From assembly GCA_003864495.1 (NCBI GenBank), contig ML133383.1, positions 3,617,560-3,681,559 on the forward strand: 64,000 nucleotides of DNA. The letters are read 5' to 3'. The notes beneath the pieces are model-generated. The model searched no databases. It was not told the origin of the DNA and saw only the letters and a program-made list of their open reading frames with translations. The stretch is from Nemopilema nomurai (Eukaryota > Cnidaria > Scyphozoa > Rhizostomeae > Rhizostomatidae). Positions 1 through 12,600 of the stretch are shown piece after piece. Every line of letters starts with the position of its first letter. Position 1 is the stretch's first letter. The position numbers were made by a program, and so were the translations under genes.

Positions 1-603
1 ATTATTGAAAAGAAACTTGAAACCCAGTCGCAACTTTTGTAATGTCCAACGGAGGCAGAACGGTGGTCAGAAAAGACGAATATTTGAGCCAGAACATTCT
101 AATCCAACCCTCAACATCACCAACAATCGTACTGTCTCTAGCTACTTTTAGTTTCTATACTTATAGTTTCTCACACAGAGTTACGATTGCTCCTCGGGGT
201 GTACATGTCACGTTACACATTGCTGTCTTTCTGTTCTGGTTAAGTCTTTCTGTTGCTACATTCTTAGCTGTTGGTTGTTCGAAACTTTGAGCTTCAATCA
301 TAATCTTTAATTTATAATTATACAAATGTACATTGGTTGATTAACTTACTTTCCTCACATGTCAGCTAACAGCGTCTTTTGTTATTTGCTGTTTTGCAAA
401 TATAGGTTGCAAGATTTTCTGGCCTTTTGGTTATTTTATTTTGAAATTGCGTCGTTTGGTTATCGGTTTAAACCTAGATTTCAGTTTTTGGAAAACAAAC
501 AATGAGCATCGGAACGACTGTATCTGCATTTTCCTTACCTATCACATTTGATATATTTTAATTCTCGTTAGTTTAAGACTTCTTCTTATTAACATATTTT
601 CAG

Positions 604-3442
604 GAAGTCATTGACTACTCTGAAATCTGCGGTCGCCCGAATCGTATCGCTGCACGACCAGCTCAAAGACTTGGGGATGCTCGTCCCCGAATCAGACGAC
701 GAACTGCCTCGTCCCGTGAACGGCAAGTCGTGGCCTAGGAGCAGAATCCCCTCCTCCTCCTCTGCCATGAGGAGCCGCGCCGCGTCGGTCGCCTCCATCA
801 ACACGCAGTCATCGATTGACGACGAACAGGTCGGTTGTGACATATGACCTTTGATATCTGACCTGTGACTTGTGACTTCCTGTGACCTGTGATTCACTCT
901 TTGATTACCTCAGTGTATAGGGAAGCACTAAGAATGATGTGTGTCTATAGTGTTTTAAACATCCATCCATCATCAAACTACCATCTAGGATTAGTCAGCT
1001 TTTGCCATGAAAACAATGTTTCGTCAGATTTTTGTAATGTCCTCTGACGTCCTACCCAACCCAGAAATATCAGTAGGATGAAAACTAAAATTTATTGCAA
1101 AAGAGTTGGCATTGCAAGGTGTCAATGCATTCGTAGGAGAGTTAGACATTTGACTTAAGTTTTGTCCCCGAATTTTGCTCAATATATCATTATTTTGCCT
1201 CTCCTTGGCATTTTGTACTTTAGCAATGAACAATTTGTTAACGTACCTGCTAGTATCACTTTTTCGGACTTCCTCCTCATTTACTTTAACGGCTCTTTTA
1301 ACGTTACCATTTCCTAGATGATCAACATTAAAAATAACCGCAATGTGTCAATCACAAGTTTTATCTAATCGTGTCTTGGATTTTGTAGCTTGATATTGGA
1401 CTGAAGGAAGAGCTGGTGACAATTGTCAGAGGAGAACTTGCTCCTTCACTGCGGGACTTGCTTCAACATGGTCTATGCAGGGTAGGCTTGTTGATTTAGT
1501 TGTCTTTTCGAATGATACTAACAATCGCCGTTTCAATGTCTCAAGCAGTCCACTAAAAAAGTTTATTAGGGGGCATATTGTTACGTTCCGTCAAGGCCAT
1601 ATGATGCGTTGTTTATTTGAACTACAATTGCTTTGAAGTAGCTTGTCTAGGTGTCTTCATGTCAGTCAAAGCCCTTTTACTTAGAAAATACTCCTGGTGC
1701 CTGAATTCGATATAAACCTTTCCTAATTGGCTAATCAAGCTCATGTCTTTGGATTTGCATTTCTTACTTTTTATCTTTTCGTTATCTTTCATTCATCTTT
1801 TCTTCTCTTTTAATGTTCTTTTCATCATCTGTTTTGTAGTTTCTTCGTGTTGTCGGTCTCTATCAGAATAAATTATCTTCTTTTGTCCTAACTTTATCGG
1901 TCCTGCCCTACTTTTAATGCTTAATTTAAGCCCGTGTGTTGTCTCCTTTCATTTTTCATGTGACTTTTATAGTTGTCATTTTAAAGTTATAATTACTTTT
2001 GTGTACTTTGTTTTCACAGAGAGTCGAACACTCTGTTTTGTCGACAAAGACCTTGCTTGGGTGCATCTCTGATAAGTCTGCTAGAATCGGAGCAATGCAC
2101 GCCTGGGAATACTTTTCTGAATTCTACAAAATGAAGGTAAAACCGTATGCCATATTTTAGAAGGCCATTAAACATTTAAGACAATTTATGTTTCAAAAAT
2201 GGTTTTATTTCAAGTGGAAAAGCGAGTACTGCATAATTTTAAATTTGTTGATAGAAAAAGATCTCTTTTATGCCGGTATGCCTTGATGCTGTGAAGTAGA
2301 TGATAACGGATGCAAATCATTAATTTTCATTACTGCATATGCTGTATAAGAATCTGCATGTAAGATTCAGCATTGCTAGTCTGATGTTGTTATCCACCTG
2401 CACTGAATCTGTCTCTGTTCGTCTCTAGCATGGAAATCAGTTCAACAATCAACCGAATGTGAAGCTTTCGGAGTCGTTTGGTGTTGACTTGGGCGGAACA
2501 CAGGAGACCCCAAGACAGGTTATCATCATGCCCGTTCATCTATACCCTTTGTTGGTTGTGTAGTCAAGAATATCTGGCATTGGCATGTCTGGCATTTCGA
2601 CTCAGCTTCTTTTTGTGCGATCAACTAGTCAGACTTCAAAAATCAGCTCACAGCAATGCTAGCCCTTTCAAATCTCACTCTCCATTTGTTTAAAGATCAA
2701 CAGTTTGTCAAGGCTCTTTTCTCGGTACACTGATTTTGTAATGTTTTATTTTCCCAGTCGTTGCTGGTTGCTTTGCATCAAATCAAAAGTTCGCACGAAC
2801 CTCGTAAAAGAAGTTACGATTCGATGTTTCGCGCACTGATTTGCGCCGGATTAAACCGTCGTAAATTACTGTTATGGGTAAGGCTGGTCCTGCGATGCCC
2901 CGAAATGGTCGATAGGCATTACGAGAGATGGTCATTTGTCGCAAGAACAGGTTTGTCTCAGGCTTTTCTTATCCCCATTTCGTGGTTACGATACCAGCGC
3001 CTTTCAGATGATCTAAATCTTGTCAAATTTTTCACTTTATTGTAAACCTCAAAGCTATTTCTGAAAGTATGCCAAGATATTGATGAAGTCATTGTAAATT
3101 TAGCGGGTTTCGTAGTTTCGTCTTCGGTAATCGAATTCCGACTGCTGGGCCTCGAAACCTGGGAAATGAGGCGGAATCTCATCGGCAATAAGTTAGACTG
3201 AAATTGAGTTCAATATCGCAACGTATCGCCTGTGTACAAAGACATTAGCATTTGCTTCGTAACCATTTGCGAAGCTTCGATGTCTGGGTTAATTATGCGT
3301 AATTTGTGCGTGCCTTTTCCGACCAGGTTTCGACGAAGTTCTTGCTGAATTGCAGAAGCTGGATGAATTGGACTTCTTTCTTCCTGAAAACCTTGCCATT
3401 CGACATCTGATGAAAAGTTTTAATGAATTCGGAGACCCGTGA
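604..3442 (+). CDS. RUNDC1: RUNDC1 homologue (RUN domain protein), 3' part
   Basis: Six exons are seen: 604-829, 1389-1481, 2020-2136, 2429-2518, 2758-2950 and 3327-3442 (TGA 3440-3442). All have GT-AG borders and compatible phases, giving about 277 C-terminal residues. The protein matches the C-terminal half of animal RUNDC1. Visible blocks are 'KEELVTIVRGELAPSLRDLL', 'HAWEYFSEFYKMK', 'KLSESFGVDLGGTQETPRQ', 'SLLVALHQI', 'RSYDSMFRALICAGLN' and 'HYERWSFVARTGF'. Together these form the helical RUN domain, a module that in other proteins often contacts small GTPases or motors. The first exon encodes a Ser-rich linker before the RUN domain. Human RUNDC1 also has N-terminal coiled coils; these must lie left of the window, and no earlier exon was found in 1-600. 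The gene converges on the astacin gene. No clear AATAAA follows the stop. The molecular role of RUNDC1 is poorly known. Confidence 0.9.
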
Positions 3443-6400
3443 TTAATCTAATTGAATATTATGTAATACACGTAGGGTTTAGTATGTCAAAAAATTCATA
3501 TTTATTTAATAGCAAAATTGGATGATTTCAGTCATAATGGTTAAGCAGAGGTGGGATATTTTGTGTTCAATGTCATTTTTGTTGTTGTTTCTTATTTGTT
3601 TTGTTTATTTCTTGTGATAATGTCATTTTCATTTCTCAGATTATTTTTATGATCATGCGTAGTAAAAACAGGTATCGTTGTTGAGATACGGGGAGGATAG
3701 CTTGCTGAATGACCATTGCTACGTCACGCTTTCCCATTCACTTACAAAGTTATTAAATTCTACGAATTTTCATTATTTTAAGGCAGGGAGATGTTTAAGA
3801 CTTTTATTTAATTTTTTGTATTTTATTTCAAATCGAATCGTTTTGAAGCCAAAGTTACACTACCCAAAACACGCCATCGTTTGAACTTCCCCATATTTTT
3901 GGCCTTATGTATATATGGTTAAATAGGACCAGTATGTCCCAAGGATGTCCCTGTAATACAAGGATGTCCCAAGACAAAACGTTCTTAAGAATAATGTCCA
4001 CAGAGAGTGTCCTAAAAATAATGTCCCCAAAAGAGAACATTCCCAAGGGAAGGTGCCTCCTAGGTTAAGCCCGACCAGTACAAAAAACGCCTCGACCAAC
4101 TTCACTATGGTCCACCACCAAACTTTTGAACTCGACCGCGAATTGCGTAATGCGACATTTATCCCTTAGGGAAACTTAGATAATAGCTACATAACATCTA
4201 TTGTGCTTAGACTAGTATTTTCACGATTTACGTCAGTAATGGTTTTGAAATCATACGGTCTCGTACGAGAATCTTCCCATATCGATCATGGTAAATGCAC
4301 TCAAATATGTAAATAGCAAATGTGCGTGGTATGCTGATAATTATCAAATCTCGTATAGATGAAGCGTTTCTCTCAACAGTCAGCCTCTTGGTTTCGCAAG
4401 CTTCGTTCTGTTTCCTCACAAGCTAGCACATAATTGGAAGAATCTAGTCGGCCCCAAGCCCTTTTAAAATATGTGACGTCACGAGCTAGAGATGCAAAAT
4501 GTTCCAAGCCTGTCGCAAGACGCATAGTCTGAACCTTTGGCCAACAATGGAGTCAAATAGAATGTGAACCAAGGTTTATACAGATGCCGTTATAATAATT
4601 GTTTCAATAATAATATACATGTGTTTTAAATCTACATGGCAACTTTTGCATACATTTAATATATACTACGTCTACAATATACCCCTTGAGTTTCTTAGGA
4701 TAAAAGTAGGCAAAATGAATCGAGGCTCTTCGAATCTCATGGAACACGGAGCAGTCACGTGGGCGAGGGCAATAGCCACTAAGGAAGCACTGGCGATCCA
4801 TATAGAGGGTGCTGTTGGACAGAGTCTATTGGCAAGCTGAAAACTATGAGGAAATGCGAAACTCAAAGACGTTCGGTGGATACGCAACAAACCGGGCGGT
4901 CGTATCGAAAGACCCAATGCGGCCACGGGGCTAGGGGGCCTTTGCCGCACTCGATTCCCGCTAATCGGGGTCGTAACTAGCAAGATACATGATGCATAAA
5001 TGCTAAATGAAAATATAACAAATTATAATTTGAAACGACGACTGCTACGATATTAAGAAAATTAAACGGAGGGCAATGACAAAGATACCGGGAAAAGTAT
5101 TGTGTGAAGTTTCAGTGAACACGAAATGAGTACAAGGATGAGGGTGAAATGAAGACTAGATTAATTATATACAAGCAAGACAGATATAGGCGATCATACA
5201 GAGGAAAATCACTAAATCAGAGGCGGATCATAGAAGTCTTTAAGAATACTGTTAAAAACTTAAATAGCGAAGATATCCCTTCAAAGGCGTCGTAAACGAA
5301 TGTAAAGATTTTTAAATGCCACTTAAAGTCACAGACTGAGTTTGCGCAGAAGTGTTGTTTGTAAACATTGGTACCCAAATCACTCCTTCTTGATTCAAAT
5401 CACTACCGATTGATTGAATGATTGCCTATAATGATGCATGGTTGGCAGAATAGTCATTTCATCGCTTAACGGATTGATAGCGTAATTGATTCACTATTGA
5501 CTAAGTCGATCAATTAACAACTAGATCATGTTTTCGGTCTAATAACTAAGTATAATAACTATATCGTTTTACTGATTGACGCTTGATCGATCGACCGATT
5601 TGCCAATATGATTCATGGTGATGCTGGTCTAAATGTTTGATTTATTGCAAATAAAAGATGATGTTCAAAAAGAGGTAATTGAAGGAGGACGTGGGTTCCA
5701 AGTCGCTTGTTTAACGAGAACTTCCGCATGTAGAGAAATGCCAGAATTTCAGGAAAAGAACTACCAGAATTCTAAGAAGAGACTGTCATTGCGCCCATAT
5801 TTAACATATGAGAAACAAGATTATATCCGTTTCTTCTATAATTGTTCCCCATTTGGTTCAACGGAGCTATCACGATCGTTACCTCTATGCCTAAAAAGAA
5901 TGCTCTCTTCAGCGTTAACGTTTGGAGTAGAAACACGAAATCTATCCAGAGGAAATTCTTTTAACTGCTACCAGAGCTTCTTGTCTCTCACAGCTCGCAT
6001 TACCTGCAAATACAAACAACATCATTGAGGTGACGCGAAACTACAAACATCAGATAACCAAAACTGTACAAAGTTGGAAAAGACTGCAATGCTAACAACT
6101 TAAAATGGGTATCAGTGTGTTATGAATTCGCATAAGAAGTTTGTTACGACTGGCATAAGAGATTTGTCTGTTACGCGTGTTCTATCTCTAGTTTTTACGG
6201 AGGAGCAAGTGTCGGCCTAATAGAAGAAATGAATATGTGATTGCGAAGGATGCCGCCTTTGTTGAGTGAATTATTGGTAAACGCGCCATTGTCAAAAGTG
6301 GTCTTCAAGTGGTATCGCACGAAGGACAAGGGGCAATGAAGCTTGCACTCAAAGAAATGAAAAGAAAAACTGACGGGAAAGGGGAAACACCAAGAAGAGA

Positions 6401-6647
6401 GGGAAATGATGTGGATTTTGTTTACATCTTGTTATATAAAATGAAACGCTGTAAGCTCAAGGAAAGTGAAGTTGTTTTATTTTCTTCAGTGAAACATAGC
6501 CAAAGGAATCCATTACCAGACAAGCCAAGTGCCTTTTTACACGATATGCGCCCCTTATGCGTTCAAGCAAAAGCGAAGAAAAGGCAAGATTGATTTCCTC
6601 ACACAATTAATCCTCACCCTCATTTAATCGACAAAACAAGAGCATGC
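3443..6647. other. Convergent intergenic stretch, no gene recognised
   Basis: This 3.2 kb gap lies tail to tail between RUNDC1 and the astacin gene. It holds a short degenerate repeat at about 3930-4050, built on 'ggatgtccc' and 'aatgtcc' words. It also holds a locally GC-rich patch at about 4720-4985. Open frames such as 5633-6028 and 6309-6593 show no recognisable domain and no splice-compatible context, and I do not call them. Confidence 0.5.
6623..6628 (-). terminator. Possible polyadenylation signal (ATTAAA) of the astacin gene
   Basis: The minus strand reads ATTAAA about 20 bases downstream of the TAA stop of the astacin protease. It is the common variant of AATAAA and the only such hexamer noticed close to the stop. 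It could equally be chance in AT-rich DNA, and the 3' UTR may be longer. Confidence 0.3.
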
Positions 6648-9600
6648 TTACTTGATCGGTTTTCTTTTGCAAATGTACTTGTACTGGTCGCTGCATGGAT
6701 AATCGTTCCATTTGCCGTCGGGTTTCATAAGGGCACAGTCCTCGTTGTGTAGCCAACCCCCGTCATTGGGGTCACCACCATCCCAGTTAGTGAATGTTTG
6801 TCGAGTTGTGCTGTAAGTAGAAACACAAGCGAAGTTAACTAACAATTTCTCCATCCAGATTCCTTTCTTGTCAACATTGTTTGAATCTCAAAAAGTCAAC
6901 CACAACAAATAATTTCGTTCAAAATACTCCCCAAGTGAACTGAATAATATTAAGGGAAGGTTGGCAGTATCCATGTTAAAACTGCTGAAAAAGTTCGCGT
7001 TAGCTACCAAAGTGAATTTATGGACCATTTCAATATCTCTATCCTAATTCCTTTTTTGTCAACATTGTTTGAATCTCAAAAAGTCAACCACAACAAATAA
7101 TTGGCAGTATCCATGTTATAATTGCTGAAACATTTTGCTACCAAAGTGAATTTATGGACCATCGTGATAAGAGTGTCACAGTGGTCATATCGGTCATCAT
7201 ATAAGTGTCACTTTCATTCAAATCGCAGTTGTAGGACGGGAAGCCAAAGAATGCGAAGGACTCACTTGTCACTCCAGGCCCACCGGCCCTCGTCATCTTT
7301 GTCCGTGAAGCCAAGCCACATAAATTTTCCTTTCAGCAACTCTTTGGTGACGAACTCTTGTTCCGCACGCGATGTGATGCTAACAAGGTCAGCCGAGTTG
7401 GAGAGGCAGTCGTCTCGAGCACCATACCAGCTGAAGTAGTTGTTCTTGGCGACGTAGCAGGCCGGGCCGTTTAAGGTGTCCGGAAAGAGCTTCCAGCCTA
7501 CCGGACAGCCTAGGATTGCGAAGCAGAACAAGAATGAAATATCTGCACAGTTTGGGAGGGAACATGCGTAGATTGTGCCTAAGATAAGGGGTTGATACTT
7601 TAAGCTGAAACAATATTAAATCGCTTTGAGAAATGGCAAACCTCGATGTATTATATTGACGCACCTCAAGAAGTAACTTAAGATGGCACATTTCCCAGTT
7701 ACCTTATTTCTGTCGAAATTCAACACAGTGATGATATCATTAACATTTTTATACAGCTATTTCGACTTCGAAACTTACTCTTATGAGGGTAAATGCCCTC
7801 CTTATCATCTTTGGACTACGGAACTTTTCACCAGCAAACCAGTGAACTTTTAATCAAAGATAAACAAAATCAACGGTGTTTTGGGATCAACAGCCACACC
7901 CTCAGAAACAAACTCTAACGAATTGCAAAAAGAACGAAGGCCTCACTTTTGCGCAGAAACAAAGCTTTTTGAAAATCGCTATGGACTTTTATTGCGATAT
8001 TACTCCGTTATGAATTATTAAAGCTATAAAATGACACATTAGGTTCTTAACATTTCTTTCCTTTTCAACAATATAGGTATTGAAACCAGCAATATTCTTG
8101 TTGAGTATTTTATTCTATATCATTGTTGTAGTTATTATTATATCTCTTGTGCTTATTATCAAATAAAGAAGAAGCCTATTGAACGACTTACGGTGCGAAA
8201 CGGTGTTTGTGAGCTTTTTGTCCACTGCTTGCCATTTGAGTTTGAAACCAGTCTTGGCTGTTGTTTCGTCAGTTACAAACTTGATCTTCACTTTGTTCTG
8301 AGTTGATTTTAAACCTGCAGAATTGAAAAATAGTCATATTGTAAATCACTATAGCCCTTGCTGTTTCGCGGCAAAAACTTTTCTCAATAAGCCTCATGGC
8401 AAATCTTGTTTACACGTTTTGCAACGCTCAAGATTTTATTTACAGCAAGTGTCGCTTAGCTGCATCGCTTGGCTGCACAAATTAACAAAACTGTACCTAA
8501 AAACAGCGCATCCCTGTTTATTGTTCAATACCCCCTGACGAATACTACAACCCTGCATGCCACGTAACTGCATCAAACACTGTTGGTCACTCACCGTAAG
8601 GGGGTCTAGTGGTACAGTATCTGCCAAGCTGCGGCGACCTCTCGTCCCAGCCATCTCTGAGCTCCAGGTAATCGTACTTACAGAAGACATGTGGCTCTAC
8701 GTCGAACAGCGAGAACGTGAAAGACACCACCTTGTCGTATGGCGCTTCAATTTCCCAGATGCAAGTTTTCTTGTGGGGGTATTTGTCGGGGAATCCCGGT
8801 GACGTAATTGAGCCAAATTCTCCCTGCATTCTGCCGCCGCAGCCTACAGGTCAGCGGTAAAACTTCATTAGTATCAATAAAAAGCTAGGGCCGTATTAGT
8901 AGAAAGATAAATGGCAGGAAAATACAAAAAACTTTGACAGCATAAAAAGATTTCCTCTGCTTTGAGTAACGAGCCTTTTACAGGGGGAAATGCTGGTATT
9001 AGGCTTTTTGGATTGCAAGCATCGTACCAACGGTTAGAAAATTCTTTGTCCAGTGCCTTCCAGCGTTATTCAGGACCACAAAGTTGTCAATCATTGGTAC
9101 CATCTGTCTTTATATATTTATCTGTCAATCATTGGTACCATCTGTCTTACGTGGTACAAATGAGACGGGCAATTCAACGAAGTTTTTACTCAAAATAAAT
9201 TCATGTTGAAAAGGGCCTAGGAAAGTGTGTTTTACCTTCTGGTGCGCTGTCGATTGTCTCCCATCCGGCTCTGAATCCCGCAAACGTATCGATTTTGTCA
9301 GTGATCATGTTAATCCACAAAATGTTCGACTCTGACGCAACCGGGGATGGGGTCTTGCTGCCACAGTATCGGCCAAGGTTTTTGCCGCGAGGGCCGTCCT
9401 GTCGAACCACCAGGTAATCGAACTGGCAACGCACGTGATCCTCATAGGAACCTGCCAATCAGAATCGGTTATAAGTTCAACCTGGGTTCGGTCTTGACAT
9501 ATGTGGAGAAATTATTCAGGCTATTCATACAGTGATTAATAATGGCTACAATGCGCTCTTGGAGTCTCTGACTAGCCTAGACAGTGAAGCTGCGATTTAT

Positions 9601-12600
9601 TACAAACAACCAACTTTTAAGAATTTTGGCGACGTTAATTAGACAATTCTTGTCACCATTTAACGCTAAAATGAATTAATGGATTACTCTAAAGGTTCAA
9701 CTCCAATTAGAGTCGCTAAATATGAAGAGAAGGAAGGCGAGGGATTCTTGAAGAAAAAACCAAAGAAAAGAAAAAAAATCTGCTTTAAAAGAAATTGAAT
9801 GGCAGTCTGGAAGCTAACGTGACAAACTAATCAGTTGAAAAACAAACCAGTAACTGTAAGAGAGCACAGGGGGACCAGAGTAGCCAGGTGAATAAAACAG
9901 TCAACGGAATGCAAACATTGAATGAGTAAGTGCAAAATTGAAAGAACAAGAAAACATGAGTTGATGGTGTAGTAGAGATGGCCAGTGGGGTTGAAGAAGT
10001 TCGGGTGTATTCTTGCGTGTTACAAGACCTTCGCGCACGAGAAAATTCGCAACGCAACCGAGCAATCGCCTGTCGATTGTGGCACGTGCAACTGATGGGT
10101 TTATGTGCAAACCATGACGGAGAAAGATTGAAGATCGAGGCTAACCTGACAACGGATCTGGCAGGTCTTTAGAAACAAGGTCCAACAGCAAGACAAGCCC
10201 TGCGAAGCATCAGTTTCATTGCTTCACCGAACACAGGTTCACCTTAGGCCCGAAAGGCAGATAAACACGTGTCGTAATTATGTTCTAAAAACGTGGGAAT
10301 CATGCGAAATTTGTCCGCCCACTGCAACTAAAGAAGCCCTACTCGCTAACGGATTCAATCAACCGTCCACGAAAGTGGATGGGACAAACAAAAACGCCAT
10401 TCAGGTGTCATTTTCTGGGGGTGACAATCAACCAAAAAGGGACAGCTGCCTTGACCAGATCGGTTTCCACTAAGCCAGGGTCATTAAATTTGTCACAAAA
10501 TAATGACAAAAAAATCCCCTAAGATCAGAATGATGGAAAACGCAAATAAAGGTAGCCTACCTTCAAACAAGAAAGATTTGAAACTTAAGATGATTTTTTT
10601 GCCAGGGTCGCCTTTTATGATCCACGTGCAATTCTGCCTATTCGGATAGTCACGTGGGTAGTTGGGTGACGTAAACTCGCCTTTTGAACTCTTCAGAGTA
10701 CCGCCACATTTCACTGCAAAATTTAGAGAAAAACAGATGAATAACTGACCCTTAAATGGATATGCAACGAGAATAAATAGCTAGTAAATTAACCCCGATT
10801 ATCGTTTGAAATTAGGAATTGAGCTCCGATTGATGCCTATGTGAATTTTCTTGACCAGATCTTGTTACTGGAAGTGACATTGAATTGAGTTCGTGACCAT
10901 GTCGGCTCTTGAATTGGAGGGAGTGTAACTGGTTAACCTAGCAAGCACCACGAGGTCACCTCTCCTTTCCGTGGCCAGTGAATCTATATTTAAATGTGTA
11001 TACACAGAGTACACGCATCTGGGCACAGATGAACGCACGCGCGAACGCAAACGCGTACCAACAGAATGAACACACAATAATGCAAACACGCATACGCGCA
11101 CAAAAGCAAGCAACACGCAAGGATGCCAACAACGCCTGCACGCAACCAAGCAACAGGCACGCGCGAACGCAAACACTTATGCACGCACTAAAGCAATCAA
11201 CACGCTAGGATGCAAACACGCTTGCACGCACCAAAGCAACAGGCACGCGCGAAAGCAAACATGTGTTTGCAAAAAAGCGAACGCACCCTCGTGCCCAGGA
11301 ACAACATTAGAGGCGCCCATTTCTGAAAAAGTGTCAAATTTCGACAGAATGCATAAGTAAAACAAAGGTTTTCTGCCAGTAAAAGCACGTGTTTGGGTGT
11401 ATCCAGCGAAGCCGATTGACCATAGTATTACAAAACACCCTCACCAAAGACTTGCCCTAGGCAGTGTGTGAAATACTTCTCAAGGGCACAAACACTCTGA
11501 CAACCTGATGTGGTTCAAGGGGTAAGTTACAAAGGAATTCCTACTCACCACATGGATGCAGGTTACACATTGACTCTTGAAAGATTTTTCCCTTGCAGAC
11601 TTTGCCGCCGAACCGCGGCGCTGGGTTGTTGCACTGGCGAAAACGGCGCTTTCCGCCGCCGTTGCATTCCTTTGAGCAATACGACCACGTGCCCCATTCA
11701 CTCCAACCACCATCAACCGCCGGTAGGGGATCTGAAAGTGCGAAATTGCAAATTAGAATCATCAACAGAGTAACAATGTGCCTCTATTATGACTTGGGCC
11801 GTGTTGTATTTTTGGCCCAGAAGAATTACAATGACGTTCGGAATCCGCTAACTTATTTTGGTTGGGTGAAATCAAAATAATCTCAGATTACTTTAAATGA
11901 CGTCATTTGCTGAATTTTTCCCTCGGGCCGAATTCCCAAACACACTGTTCCACTGTCTTATAACAAGAAATAATTAAATTGCAAACTCCTCGGGCATTGA
12001 ATCTCCCCATTAAAGTATTTTTTTCTCAGACTGCATTATTTTCTATTCAAGCGTTCTTGAATAAATGCTGTTTAAGAATATCACACTTTTGTCTTTTGAA
12101 GTCCTTGCAAACTTCAGGCTTCGTATTTCTACGTCATCACGTCTACGTCGGCATTACGTATTCGATTTTGAGTTGTGCTCCAGACCTCTGAGTAAAAACT
12201 GCATGCTATCAAAGGACAGGCCCAAAATATGAAAATCTTCGTCCTTTCAAGCCAACTTTTCAGTTTGTTCAATGTTCGTGTGAACGGAAAAACACGGGGG
12301 TCACTCGCTACTTTGATAAAATGCGGACCGCATGAAAAACATACCCCTGGTGGGCAGTAGGGATCGCGAAAAGAGAGGAAATGCGAAATTTTCATTAGAA
12401 AACCATTTTAGAAGAACAGCAATTGTATACGTACCAGACTTCTGTCCCACAACTTCGGCACACAAGTAGTTGTCCCCCCATCCGTCCCGGCCCTGCTTTG
12501 CGTACCACTGGACGCATCCTAATCCTGGTATCGGGCCGTTATGGGACCACCTAAGAAAGGGGATAACATCAATTAAAAAGGCAGGAAAGAGCTTGAATTT

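Noticed and set aside
5633..6028. 131-codon plus-strand open frame between RUNDC1 and the astacin gene
   Set aside because: Composition is not protein-like and no domain or promoter context was seen; likely chance.
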